From contig JAJTUP010000017.1 of NCBI GenBank assembly GCA_021399435.1, forward strand, positions 248,001 to 312,000: DNA of 64,000 bases. The letters are read 5' to 3'. Below, one piece after another: positions 25,501 to 37,100 of this stretch (the first letter of the stretch is position 1; each line of letters opens with the position of its first letter). A program made the position numbers and the translations under genes. The DNA comes from Diaporthe sp. PMI_573 (taxonomy: Eukaryota; Ascomycota; Sordariomycetes; Diaporthales; Diaporthaceae). The notes under the pieces are model-generated. The model had not been told where the DNA came from, made no database searches, and saw nothing but the letters and a program-made list of their open reading frames with translations.

Positions 25501-27576
25501 CTACTCCTTTCCCAGAAGTTCCTTTCGTGCGGTATACGGCGGAACCTGGGCTACTATACCACAGGTTGAGTACATCATGGAAGCTTCGGCCTCGTTGCCG
25601 TACTATATGGTGGGAGCAACCACAAAGTCAGCAAGAGACCAATTCAAAAGGAGGAAACCATTTTAAAGGCAACTCACAGCCACATAGGAGATCTGTGGCT
25701 CCTCAAATTTTACAGAGTGGTTCAGCCAAGCAACCTCCTCGTAAAGCACTCGTTTCGGCTGCTCCGCCGTGCGTTCCTGTCGCCGTGGCTCCCGCTTCAT
25801 CCAACGATCCAACAGTCGATTCACTCCCCAATCATCGACGACGAGACAGCCAGAAGAATGGAACGATAGGCCGTTGCCCAGGACCAGGCATCCGCTCGGC
25901 TCTGCGATCTGCTCGAACGCGTCTGTGCTGGCCTCCTCGTCCTTCTCGTCCTCAAGCCTGGGCACGAGAAGTCCTGCTGGCTCGAGCCCTTGGAAGTCGG
26001 TAATCGGGAGAGACTGGTATTCCTTGGACTCTTCCTGCAGGGCCTGCACCTCGTCCGCGTCGATCTCCCAGCGTCCAGGTCCCGTCTCTGAAACCCCCGA
26101 CCAGTCAGCCATGGGCTGGTCACCGTCATCGACGGTTGGCGCGTCGTTAGCGCCAGTGACTGGCTGCTCGGGTCCGCTCACCGAAGCTCTTGGATCCCCA
26201 GCCATGGATTGGTCTCCATCGTCCATAGGCTGGTCACTGTCATCTCCCTTGGCGGAGTCCAGCTCGCTCTGGTGAATATCTTCATCGCCCGACTCTCTCG
26301 AACCTTGACTCCGCGCGTCGTCGTCGGTGTGGCTGTGACATCCCTCAGACGAGGTATCAGTCAAGTCTGCCGCAGGGCATGGCTCTGAATCCCCGTGTCC
26401 ATAGTGGGCACCTTCGTCAAGCTCGACGACAGGTCGGAGCCTCACTCCGCAGCCGAGGGAGCGGAACGTCTCCCACACGACCATGTCGGCACCCTTGAGC
26501 GTGGAAGGGAGACGCGCCGAATTGCTTGTGTGTGGGTACGCATGGGAGGTATAGGCGCCCAGGTAGCCACCGTCGGGCATGAAGTTCTCCTGGAGGAAAA
26601 GTGCGCGAAGGATGCCATACAGAGGCATCTGGACAGGATCCATCACACCGTTTCCGACCTGCTGTGTGCCCGTGACCGTGCTTGCGTAGAGGTTGTAGGT
26701 CAAGGTGATGCGGTGGCCGGACGTGACCTCCAAGACCTCGTGTTCGCAGTCGCTGTAGAAGGCAGCCCACTGGATCTCAGGCCGAGCAGCCTCAGGCATG
26801 CTCCAATCGAAGGTCATGGTTCGACCCTCGTGGCGCACCTCCAGCTGGCCGCCCTGGTGGACACATGGCAGGCAGACGACAAGCGATCCGATCTGCTCGG
26901 TCGACCGAGGCGTGTCGACGTGGGCCTTGAAATGGCCCGACGGGCCCGCGTACACATTGAGTTTGTACAGCTCAGCTCTCATCACCCTTGTAGGCTCGAT
27001 ACGCTCGGTGTCTGTTCCGCAGAATATCTTCTCCTCTATGGGGGTAGTCTGGTCCTTGAACCCAGGAAGAAGAATTCGCGCGACCTCGTCGACTATGCCC
27101 AGCTCGTAGGGACTAAAGTTGCAGGCGAAGCGGGAAGGGTCGAGCTTGGAGGCCTTGCGGTAGGACTCATCCAGAACATTCTGGCCCTGGTATCCGAAAG
27201 TGGCAGGCTGCATGTCGTGAAGAAGCTGTTGCATGTTGTGCGCCATCCTGCTGTCAGATTGGTCCAGAGGGAACTTTAGCTTGCAATCTGCGGCTGGGAC
27301 AGATGCTGAGCTGGGGTCCCAGCGGAGAATGACTGGCTGACAGGTGTTTGCTCCATCAGCCGTCGATGGTGATTGTTGGGCCGTGTTGTTTGTGACAGGA
27401 ATTGGCACTGTTCCGCCGCAGGCGAAGACCATACCGCTCTGGCCATTTTGAAATGATCGCAAAACTTGCTGAACGAGGTCGAGAGTCTTTTGCTCCTCAG
27501 TAGGCATCGAGACCGCGTCGTCGGCGCCGGCGACGTCGGACATCTGGCTGGCGGCCATGTTGTTTGTTGTTGGCAT
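25501..27576 (-). CDS. 2-oxoglutarate/Fe(II)-dependent oxygenase, prolyl-4-hydroxylase-like fold
   Basis: Exons are 27576-25678 and 25602-25501, with a 75-nt intron (GTGAGT...CATATAG) in phase 0, giving about 666 aa. Splicing gives YVA joined to YGNEAEASMMYS, the usual C-terminal YGNEA motif of this fungal family; without it the protein would end early at 25663. The catalytic core is at about 195-300: iron ligands His219 and Asp221 in FKAHVD, His279 in SDCEHEV, and Arg289 in SGHRITLTYNLY, the likely 2-oxoglutarate anchor. Residues about 405-500 form an acidic linker with repeated DGDQPM-like units. Substrate is unknown; prolyl hydroxylation is only one possibility. The N-terminal ~100 residues are low in complexity, and Met7 is an equally good start. 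The gene is divergent from the P450 gene 1.3 kb away, which may mean shared control. Confidence 0.85.
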
Positions 27577-28878
27577 CCAGGTCCTGGCGGAGGGTCAAAT
27601 TTAGAAAAGACGACTTGCCTAGGACACAGGTAATTGAGAGACGTGGGTTTCTTTCAGGTTGGTTTAGGCTGCAGCACAGCTAGGCAGCACCCAGAATGGA
27701 CGTTGTTCTGGTCTACGTTCTCGGTGTTGCTGTCAGTAGGGAGTGTGGGGTAAAACAAGAAAGTGATTGCGGCATGTGAATAACTACAAGTGAAATTCTC
27801 AGCAAACGGTGTTTGTTGACTGGTAGCGCGTTTTACCTCTGCAGTTGAATGTTTGCCTCCTTGCAGCTGGTCCCCACATATCGACTGCAGGAACCCGTCA
27901 TTACAATAGCACAATTTGCTGGCTAGGATCTCCCTTTCACATGAAGTAAAGCATGACCATGCCAGAGACCATGCCAGAACCCGTGACGCTGTGTCAAGAC
28001 CGTGAACGGCACGAATGACGAATGCAGACTTCTATCGACAGCAGTCAAGCTTCAAAAAAGTGAAAATTATCAAAACATGGAAGATGTGAGCGCTACCGTC
28101 GATGATCACATGACAGCGTTGGGAATCAAAGCGCTTTCGCCTAGCTGATACCATACTGAACGATGAGATGGTGTTATAAGTGCTAGTATTGCATGCACAA
28201 ACTTTAGACGATGCATTCAGACATCGATCGGCTTCCGTTTGGGAGGACCCTGCTCGTGGGAGGAGATAGGGGCGACGATCAGCAGCAGAAGTCTCTCGTG
28301 TTTGCTCTTCTAGATACCTAGGTATGTTGGGGGCAAATAATGTTCTTTAAATTTAAGTGGTTCTGTTTTTAATCTATTTACATACTCTTCTAGAGCTGTA
28401 GGTGGTCCCTTCACACGGTGGTAAACGCTCCAGACCAACTAGCTTTTCGAGAGCAACTGAACGGTAAGTGCCATTAATAACACCATTGGGGCATAATTGG
28501 GAATCATGATTCTATTGAAAGCGATAACTCTGATGTCCTGCTGGCTGGAGCCGGAGAGAGCGATAAGGGGTGCGGGGGACCGTCTGCCGGATGCGTGAGG
28601 TTAGATAGAGCATATGCAAAGAGGCTGATAGCAGGTTCTCAACACTGAGGGGCTGCTGTGTCGAGGATGACCTGTCAGGTAAATATTGCTTACGCTGTGT
28701 TACTATCGGAACTCCTCACCCACAACGGCCAATCGGTTTCGTGCAAATGAGGCCGACTCTGCATGTAGCCGCAGTGGTTTTCAACTGTTGCCAATGCATC
28801 CCTTGAACCGGATTCTAATCTTGAACTTTGTGTCACTTCTTGACCTTGCCTTCCTGGCACCATTGAGCGTATCCCAAG
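27577..28878. other. Divergent intergenic region, oxygenase / P450
   Basis: This 1.3-kb spacer lies between two divergently transcribed oxidative-enzyme genes and should hold both promoters. It is more AT-rich in parts than its surroundings (28030-28500). No coding gene is supported. No specific regulator site is claimed. Confidence 0.55.
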
Positions 28879-30644
28879 ATGTCTTCGAAAGCTGGAAAAA
28901 TGCTGGATTCCCTCTGGCTCGTGCGACCTCAAGGCTTGGTTGATGTCGTGCCAATACTGGTGGCAGTCGGAGTCGTCTTGTTGACCCTTTTCATCTATCA
29001 AGTGAGAAAGCCTCTTCCGATGTGCCCAGCATCGTGTTGTTCGATACTGATGTATTGAAATACACAGGTCGCGTTCGCAACGGACATCTCTCATATAAAA
29101 GGTCTGCCCGAGATACCTGGTGCGGTGCCTATCTTCGGCCACCTCCTCAAGCTCGGCGAAGACCACGCAACAGTCTGTGAGAAATGGTGGCGCCAGTACG
29201 GCTATTCAGTCTTCCAGATCAAACTGGGAAACACAAGAGCGGTGGTGGTGAACTCCTTCGAAGACTGCAAGAAGATGCTGCTCGGCAACCAGAACGCCCT
29301 CATCGACCGGCCGAAACTGTACACCTTCCACGGCCTCATCAGCAGCACACAAGGGTTCACCATCGGCTCTTCACCATGGGATGAGTCCTGTAAGAAGAAG
29401 CGCAAGGCAGCTGGGACTGCGCTCGGAAGACCAGCACTGAGAAACTACTACCCCATGTTTGACCTGGAGAGCTACTGCATCCTCCGAGACCTGAAGAGAG
29501 ACAGCGGCGACGGCGAGGTTGAGCTCGACGTCCGGCCTTATATCCAGCGCTACGCCCTGAACACAACACTCACACTGTGCTACGGCATCCGCATGGACAG
29601 CGTCTACGACGACCTGCTGCGCGAAGTCCTCCAGGTCGGCTCCGCCATCTCTCTCCTCCGTAGTGCATCCGAGAACTACCAGGACTACGTCCCCATTCTG
29701 CGGTGGGCGCCCAACAACGAGAAGAACGCCCGGGGCAAAGAGCTGCGCGCCAGACGTGATGCGTATTTGAATTTGCTGCTTGACAAGGTCCGCGCCATGA
29801 TCCGGGAGGGCACCGACAAGCCTTGCATCTCGGCCGCCATCCTCAAGGACGAGGAGACCAAGCTTACCGGCGCCGAGGTCTCGTCGATCTGTCTTTCTCT
29901 GGTGTCTGGTGGCTTCGAAACCATTCCGGGAACTCTTACTTCGGCCATTGGTTCTCTTTCGACGCCGGAGGGCCAGATCTGGCAGGATCGTGCCTACGAG
30001 GATATCACGCGCTACTATCCTGATGTGCGTGATGCCTGGGCCGATAGCTTTATTAAAGAAGAGGTACCTTACCTCAACGCGATTATCAAAGAAGCGGGGC
30101 GCTATTATACAGTCAGCTCCATGAGCCTTCCAAGGAAAACAGTGACAGAGGTCAACTGGAACGGCGCCGTGATCCCAGCCAAGACAATGGTTTTGATCAA
30201 CGCACAGGCAGGAAACCATGGTATGATAAGACAGCGCCATCTTTCTGTAGAGAATGCTGACCTAGAATAGATGTCGACCATTTCGGAGCGGACGCCAGCA
30301 GATTCGACCCTGAAAGATGGCTGAAGAGTATCGACCCGCCCGAGGAGCACGACATCACTGGTCTTCCTCACCTCAGCTTCGGGACCGGTTCCCGTGCTTG
30401 TTCTGGCCAGGTCATCGCATCAAGGCTTCTTTATACAGCTCTCCTGAGGCTCCTGTCGTCCTACAAGATCGTGGCCAGTGATGCACCGCCAAACACTGAC
30501 TACGTGGACTACAATGAGATCAAGTCGGCGCTGGTGGCGATTCCGCGGTTTTTCAAGGTCAAGCCCATCCCTCGTGACTCTGAGAAGACCGCCGAGTGCC
30601 TGAAGCTAGCGGCGGAAAGGACTAGTGAGCATTACAAGGAGTAG
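28879..30644 (+). CDS. Cytochrome P450, CYP504-like (phenylacetate-hydroxylase type)
   Basis: Exons are 28879-29001, 29068-30220 and 30271-30644, with introns of 66 nt (GTGAGA...CACAG) and 50 nt (GTATGA...AATAG), giving 549 aa. All junctions keep frame. A membrane anchor lies at about 21-41, followed by KGLPEIPGAVPIFGH, the proline-rich hinge. The I-helix motif is SGGFET at about 321-326, the K-helix ExxR is EAGR at 383-386, PERW lies at about 439-442, and the haem-binding loop FGTGSRACSG has its ligand Cys469. The N-terminal half (GFTIGSSPWDESCKKKRKAA, RYALNTTLTLCYGI) closely resembles fungal CYP504 enzymes, which hydroxylate phenylacetate or its dihydroxy derivative in aromatic-acid breakdown. 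That substrate is inferred from resemblance; no other phenylacetate-pathway gene is in the window. All catalytic motifs are intact. Confidence 0.92.
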
Positions 30645-31337
30645 GATAAGAGAAGCTTGACGGTAGTTTGAGGTTGTGCGGGCGGTTTTTGGAGACGGAG
30701 GATGGAGTTGGCCAAGTGTTTTTGTGCATTGGATATTCCGTGATATTATCCCGTTCACCGGCTTCTTTTCTTCAATTTTGTTCTGCAAGCCTGCATGTGA
30801 GCATCATGTTTGAAAATTCTAGGAAAGGGCTGAAAGTGCTCCTGGTGATTGCTGTCATAGCGTTGGCATCTGCAGTACAATTAGGAGACCCCAAAATAGC
30901 AAATACTTTTGCGGTGCAAATCGCTCTCGATATGTAGCATGCTACCTCCTTGCGAGAGAGCACATGCCCAGGTGAAGTCTAACAACTCGAATCATGGGCT
31001 TCACTAGACGCTTTGCAACTGTCTGGGGTCAGCGAATACTCTACTATAGGGAACTGTTGTGAGGGAGGGTGCATGAATCCAAAGGGGCGAGGAGGGCAAT
31101 ATGACCAGAAATTAGGCGGGAAATGTCCCAGCCGAGAGTGCAGGAGGAGAAGAGGACGTTGCCAGTTTGATCATCCACTTAGCAAGTGGAGCAAGGACGG
31201 TTCGCTCTAGTTTTGTTTGGACCCTCTGACTTCTCTCCTTGTTTGCCTAGGGTAAGTAGGTACTGCATCCTGTAGGGTTTACGGCGAATGGAGGAAACTT
31301 CAAAAGAATGATGCAGAAACAAAAAAAAGAAAAATAT
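30645..31337. other. Intergenic region downstream of the P450 gene
   Basis: About 0.7 kb follows the P450 stop and reaches the Pol III terminator of the tRNA-like unit. The left part is probably the P450 3' UTR. Short open frames show no family signature. The T-run terminator of the tRNA-like unit, read on the minus strand, lies at about 31319-31335. Confidence 0.55.
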
Positions 31338-31440
31338 CACACGCGCCAGGAATTGAACCTGGAACTCCTTTGGACTACTCAGATTAGCCAGGAGCCCCGA
31401 AAGGTTTCTAGACACTAACCCATTCGACCAAGGTGGCGCC
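31338..31440 (-). tRNA. tRNA-like Pol III unit or tRNA relic, identity unresolved
   Basis: On the minus strand there is a perfect B-box (GGTTCAATTCC) inside a 5-bp T-stem (CCAGG/CCTGG). About 10 bases after the T-arm comes a strong Pol III stop (TTTTTC followed by eight T). An A-box-like stretch (TTGGTCGAATGGG) lies about 65 bases upstream, so the unit would be longer than a standard tRNA and could have a variable arm or an intron. I could not form a 7-bp acceptor stem that fits the T-arm, nor a clear D-stem. One anticodon-like hairpin (GGCTA/TAGTC around ATCTGAG) would read CTG, but this is weak. It may be a decayed tRNA, or the head of a tRNA-derived SINE. Confidence 0.4.
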
Positions 31441-31721
31441 GTCCACCACACATGTACAAGTTGCAGCTGGAGCTAGTTGTTTATAAGTTGGTGTCAAGGT
31501 CGTTTGTCATGTACAGCAAGGTTCTCAGGGGGTAGGGCAGGCAATGTGCCCTCCCTCCCTCCTCAGTGAATGAATTGCAGGTCTCGCTAGTCCGTCACAG
31601 GACGCCAGCCACTAGGCGTGATGCTCGCTCGTGAGAAGATGCCATCCAGGTCCAGGTCCGCCGTACCATCCTCATATGGCGCGTCATTAGTCCTCTTTCT
31701 CGCACCCTTCAACTCAACTGC

Positions 31722-32759
31722 CTATGCCTTCTTCCTCAGCGAGTTGTAGTGCTCCCCCAACCCATACCCATGCCGGTAGTACGCAAGCCATATCTTCTTC
31801 CTCTCCCCGTCCTTCCCGTTGCTGTCACCACCACTCGGTTGGATAACCTCGGTCCGCCCATCCTGCACAACACACACCTCAACCCCATACACACTCGCCA
31901 GCGCAAGCAACTCAAGCTGCCCGCCCCACTCAGCAGTATCCCGCATCTTGCGCACATATGACCCCAGGTCCTCCTCCAAGAATCCCGCAAACTCATCCCC
32001 GCGGGCCTCGATATACCCCGCCGCAGCCCGCCGCACAGTCTTGTACCCAGGCTCCTGCCCCTCCTGTGCCTCTTCCACCCCGGCGCCGGGTGGGGGCGAC
32101 AGCGGCACCCCAGCCCCGCCGAGCTGGTCCGCAACCGCGGAGAACAGACAGTGCCCGTCGGGCCGGATCTCGTGCTCCTCGAGCCCGTGCCGCGCAAACT
32201 CGGCCGTCATGCGCTCGCGCTCTTGACCGCGGTGGTCCATCATCCCCGCAGCTTCTTGCTCCGCCGCCTCGGCTGCCGCTTCTTGTTCTGCTGCGCGCCG
32301 CGCGAGACGCTCCTTCTGCCGGTTGCGTTTCTTGCCTCCTGCGCCTGCACCTGCGCCTGCTGTCCCGTTGCTGCGGCTGGTCTCTGCTTCTGGTGGTTTC
32401 GAGGGTTGCTGTGGTGGTTTCGCGGCGAGGCCGGTGACGCCCATCGCGCGCATCTTGGCGGCTATGTCGTCGGCCTGTGATGTGTCTTCTCGCCCGTCCT
32501 CCACCGTGTCATCTGGTTGTGTCTCGTCCTCTTCATCATTGTCACCACCACCGCCCATCAGCCCCTCCAGCTCCCCGGCCTGCCTCTCCTTCATCCGCCT
32601 CTCCATATCGGCGCACTCGTCGTTGATCCCCTTGCGCGTCTTCTTGGTCGCGTTCTTCTTCTTGCTGGTCACCCGCCCCTGCAGGTCCTTGGCCTCCTTG
32701 CGGTGCCTGGCCTGCATCTGCTCCACCGTCTCTGCGGCGCCGCCCGAGCCGCCGTCCAT
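31722..32759 (-). CDS. otu2: OTU-domain cysteine deubiquitinase, Otu2/OTUD6-like
   Basis: A single exon of 345 aa. Residues 10-70 are a basic and acidic helical region, likely coiled coil (EQMQARHRKEAKDLQGR, KKKNATKKTRKGIND), as in Otu2/OTUD6B. Residues about 70-180 are low in complexity, with an Ala/Glu-rich helix before the catalytic domain. The OTU fold begins near 185: PDGHCLFSAVADQL contains Asp201 and nucleophile Cys204, and GEHYNSLRKKA at the C-terminus supplies catalytic His337. In yeast Otu2 acts with ribosomes and removes ubiquitin from 40S subunit proteins; the same role is inferred here. The gene lies head-to-tail with the ApsA-like gene upstream and converges on the P450 gene. 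Length is close to the family norm and no key residue is missing. Confidence 0.93.
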   Translation of the reverse strand: MDGGSGGAAETVEQMQARHRKEAKDLQGRVTSKKKNATKKTRKGINDECADMERRMKERQAGELEGLMGGGGDNDEEDETQPDDTVEDGREDTSQADDIAAKMRAMGVTGLAAKPPQQPSKPPEAETSRSNGTAGAGAGAGGKKRNRQKERLARRAAEQEAAAEAAEQEAAGMMDHRGQERERMTAEFARHGLEEHEIRPDGHCLFSAVADQLGGAGVPLSPPPGAGVEEAQEGQEPGYKTVRRAAAGYIEARGDEFAGFLEEDLGSYVRKMRDTAEWGGQLELLALASVYGVEVCVVQDGRTEVIQPSGGDSNGKDGERKKIWLAYYRHGYGLGEHYNSLRKKA

Positions 32760-34120
32760 GGTTCCGGTGTGTTGTTGTGTAGTAGAGGACAGACACGGCC
32801 TGGTGATCGAGGGGCTTGTGGGATTGTGAGATTCGGGCGGGATTGGTAACGGGTACGGTCGGGGGGATTGTTGTGTTTTCGCGTCTTGAGTATGTGCGTG
32901 TGAGTTGCGTTGTAGTCAAACTTGAAGCTCCAGGATGACGGTGGTGGGGTTTTCTGCATTGCAGGGTTCAGGATTCCCGGGCCGGCCTCGGCAGACTTTC
33001 AACCACAGCCCACCCAGTCACCACGACAGCCGGCCGAGCACTAACAAACACATCATGCATGAAGCTCACACACTCCAACACTTTATCCATTTCACGGGTA
33101 AAATCGAGACGCATGACACTGCTATCTTGGTTCATCAACGCGTACCAAACTTTCTCGAATAACGTGCATGGCAGAAAATGCTATGATGGCGTCGATTCGA
33201 TCGAGCTACCTGTGCATCCCTTCCTTCGCGCCTCGCCCGGCTGCGTGGCTCTTTTTTAACAAGAGACCTCGTTTCCCTAGAATTTACAGCAGAAGCGAAA
33301 AGTATACATAACGAGCCCCCGATCCACACCGTCCTAGGTAGGCTACACTCAAGGTTAAGTCGGCTGAATGAGAGGACACTGGAGAGCGAAACCATGAGAA
33401 CCATTCATTCCGGTAAATACGCCCCGGCCTCGCTTGCTGTCCGCTCCTGTCTGGCTGCAGCCACTCACTCACTGCCTTTGTGGTTCTGTCCTCCCAACTA
33501 AGGATTTTCCTTTTGACCTGTACTCCAGTTTTGATTCTCTCCCGCCTGAGTTCCTTCCTCCTTTTCTCCCCGAGGTTTCCCACCATCCATCAACATAGAC
33601 CGGCCTCTTTAATCCGACAGCCTCGAAGATTTCAATCAATCCACCAACCTGCGGCGCCTGAGGCCGGAAGAAAAGAAAAAAATGCAGGCGATGGCGCCAG
33701 ACCCACATGGGTACAACAAACATAATTATACCCACGCCAATGACAGGCCCGACCAAGCACAAATGAACCAAGGTAGGCACACTTCGTCGAAATATATGAC
33801 ACAAGAAGTAATATATATGTACCAGTGACAAAGCAGAAACGACTGGGGGTATCCCTCGAGCTAAGAACAGTTAGCCACAACCAGACTGCAAAGGTCGGGC
33901 GGGCTAAGATAAACGCTAGGTTATAAGTGAAATGCAGGGGTAACAAAGAAGAAGATGAGATCGACGCGTAAGATCATCATAAATAATGCGCTCAGCGCGG
34001 CGCGGCTTGAGAGAAGGAGGAGGACTCGAAATGGTTGTCCGAAGCCGCGGTTGGCAGGGCGTGAGGGCTAGGGGCATTTGGGGGTGGGGGGTTGCGAGGT
34101 GCGGCCGTATCATCGGCTCA
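32760..34120. other. Intergenic region, promoter side of the OTU gene
   Basis: About 1.36 kb lies between the OTU start and the end of the ApsA-like gene, both on the minus strand. It should contain the OTU promoter on the left and the 3' UTR of the ApsA-like gene on the right. Open frames of 75 to 120 codons overlap on both strands without family features. I see no gene. Confidence 0.55.
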
Positions 34121-37100
34121 TCAGAACCCCTTAAAGGGGTCGTCCCTCGTGTACTCCTCCTCGCCCGCCGTCCTGCTCCCGCTGTAATAGTCACTCCTCG
34201 CGCCGCGCGAGGAATAGCTGTCCCTCTGCCGGCTCCTGCTCCTCCGCCGGCGGATCTCCTTGGACCTCCTCCTCGCCCGGTACCGTGAGTCCTCAAGCGG
34301 GTCGGGGAAGTGGCCGCCGCCGCCATGGTCCCCCCCTGCACCGAACTGGCTGAACGCCAGCGGGCTGATGAACGCCTCCATCCTCACAGTGCCAATCGCG
34401 TCGAAGAAGTTGGCGCCGCTGGTTCTGTTGGAAGCCTCGCTCGTCCGCCCGCTGACGACGCTCATTCCGCCCCACCCCTGGCTGCTGAGCCCCGCCGACG
34501 CCGGGCCCGAGTACGGCGTGCTGTGGCTGTTGTTACTTGGGTTTGAGTACACCTCTGAGGAGCCTGTGCCTGTCGACTGGCTGTTGGTCGGGGCATGGTA
34601 GCTGTTAGGGCCGGAGAAGCCGCGGAAGGACAGTGGTGGAGGCACGTGGCCGCCCGTGTTGCTCCTCTTGCGTCCGTGGATCACGCCGCTGCCGCCGCCG
34701 CCAGCCTGGGCACGGTCCCGATCTTGGAAGCGGGGGATGAAGGGCGGTTCTGCGGCATCGCTGGACCATTCCCGGCTGTGCTGACCTGGGTTGGTATGGT
34801 TCGACGGGTTCGAGTATCCGGAGGCGACGCTCTCGCTGGCTGCCGGCGGGGGTGGGGACCTGTATCCTGGGACGAGACTCGACGGGACATTTGGAATACT
34901 GGGCATGGGCGCCGGTTGGTGACCTCCGTTTGTCAGCTGGGATGTCATTACTCCTCCGGAGCCTCCACTGGGATGGGCCGCGGCAGCGTTGTTGGCTGCG
35001 ATGTTGGCATTGTGGCCCTTGGCAAGGCGAATGGAATCGCGGATGCGTGGTCTTCGGGATTTAGCCTTACTTGGGGGGATGTCAAAGTCTGGTGTCTTGG
35101 CCGGAGCTGGCGCTGGTGGTGCTGGTAAGTCGGGTACCTGCTGCTGAGAATGAGCGAGGAAGGAGAGCGAGGTCAGCCACAGGTAGTGGCGTTCGGCGTT
35201 GATTGCAGTGAATTTCAATGCCCGCTGAGGGGTTAGGATGAGGATGGAGCGGTTGAAGACGACGGTATGGCCCTTTGGTGGGGGGTTATCGTCCTTCACG
35301 TCGAGCACCGACTGGATGGTAACTGCAACACTGTCAGCGAGGTGGAATTTAATGAGGAAGAGCCAGCGACCTACGTTTACGACCGGACTTGCCGAGCAGA
35401 GCGCTGCCGCTAGAAGGCTGTTTGCTGCTCCAGAGGATCGCTCTTTCATATGGGGCTAACCACACCCAGCGTTTGTGCCTGTCATTGCTCGAGTCATCCT
35501 TGCCGACATTGTCGCTTGCCACGCCAAAGGACTTCCTCCGGCGGACATACTTGAACATCCACTCGCCAACCATTGTCTGAGCGATGGCGTCTACCACCGT
35601 GTTCGCCGCCGGCTGCGAGCTGGCATTTGACTGGAAGCCGGTTGCTTCTGTCGTCGCAGTGTTGGTGGAAGGATGGTGACTGTGACCCCTACCTCTACCA
35701 CGATCGTTCTTTGGTGTCGTGAGCTGGTTGCGTGGGAGAGGGGGAACGTCATTAGGTGTGTAGGGGGGCGACCTGCTATTCTGCCTCCTACCCCTGCCCT
35801 TGCCAGTAGAACCCGGCCTGTTCTTACGGAGACTGTTGGCACGATGGAGAGGCATGCGATTCTTCCTCCAGGGCTCGTTTCTCGTGGGGCTTCGATTGCC
35901 GTCACTGGGCGCGCTGCCTGCGAGAGGTTTGCGAGAACTGGCTCTCGTGGGAATAGGGAACGGCGGGTCCTTGGCATCTTCCTGATGTGTTGTGATGCCA
36001 TTCTGGATCATGGCGGCTTTTCGTATCCCTTGAGACTTTCCACCCATGCCAGAGCCGCGGATATGGCCCTTTGAACCCTTGGTGGTGGGGCCGAAGCCAT
36101 CGGGGCTGTCTGCGAGCCTTGGAGAAGACGCGATCTCGTTCTTACCAGTCTGACGAGCAGGGAACTTGGGGGCAGATTTCTTCGGCGCTACCTCTTCCGG
36201 CGACGATGGCATAGATCCTGGGGTGCTTCGACCAGGCTCAGGTGTCTTGACTGGCCGAGGAGCCGAGAGAGCGGTCCTGTACTCTGTGTCACTCATATCG
36301 GCGTCAGCGAAATCATCAGCCTCGTCTGCCGAACTGACAGCGTCAAACCCGGCAAACAAGCTACTGATCCGATGAGGTCTTCGAACTGCCGCTTTCTGCG
36401 ACACTGGTCCGTCGTCATTGTTCCCTGGATATGCGTCCTTCGTCACAGATTCAATTGACATGCGAGCCGAAGTTGCAAGTTCACCGATGCTTCTCTGGCT
36501 TGTAAGACGTCTAGGGTTACGAGGCGGGAGATTGCCAGGAACTGGGGTGAAGTGACGGTCCGGGTCGTTCGGGATTTCAGTTCCCTGTGCTGGGGACGTC
36601 GGCCTGGAGTTGATAGCTGAGGGGTGTAAGTGAGCAGGAAGCCTGTCTAGTCGCTGATCAATTCGGATCTCCTCCGTCTGTACAGCGCTAGAGCTCATCG
36701 GCGCATTCGACAAGGACACCTGGCAACCGAAATCCTTGAATAGCTGCGGCAGAAGCGACTTCTTGGGCGTCGAGGGCCGACTCTTTGGAGGATGTATGGC
36801 GATGCTAGGAATAGCCGGGACCGGGGGCGTCACTGGCCGAAGCAGAGGAGGTGGGATGGGAGCATCAGTTTGGGTAGCAGCGGAGATCATGTCTGCTGGC
36901 TTAGGCTTTGGCGATGGGATTGGCTCCAGCGGCTCAGCTTTTGGCGTTTTGGGAGGACTCAGAGGCACATCCACGGTCTGCGCGGAAGCAGACACCATCA
37001 GGTTCTGAGGCAGCGCAGCTTGGATAGACAGTGGCCGGGAAGCAGCAGCGACACGCTTCCTCCTCTGGTTCGCTTCAGTGGCCTCGGCCTCGTGGTGTTT

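Noticed and set aside
26395..27279. Long plus-strand frame (294 codons) opposite the oxygenase gene
   Set aside because: Antisense shadow of the real exon; no motifs of its own.
29371..30240. Long minus-strand frame (289 codons) opposite the P450 gene
   Set aside because: Antisense shadow of the P450 exon, which carries all catalytic motifs.
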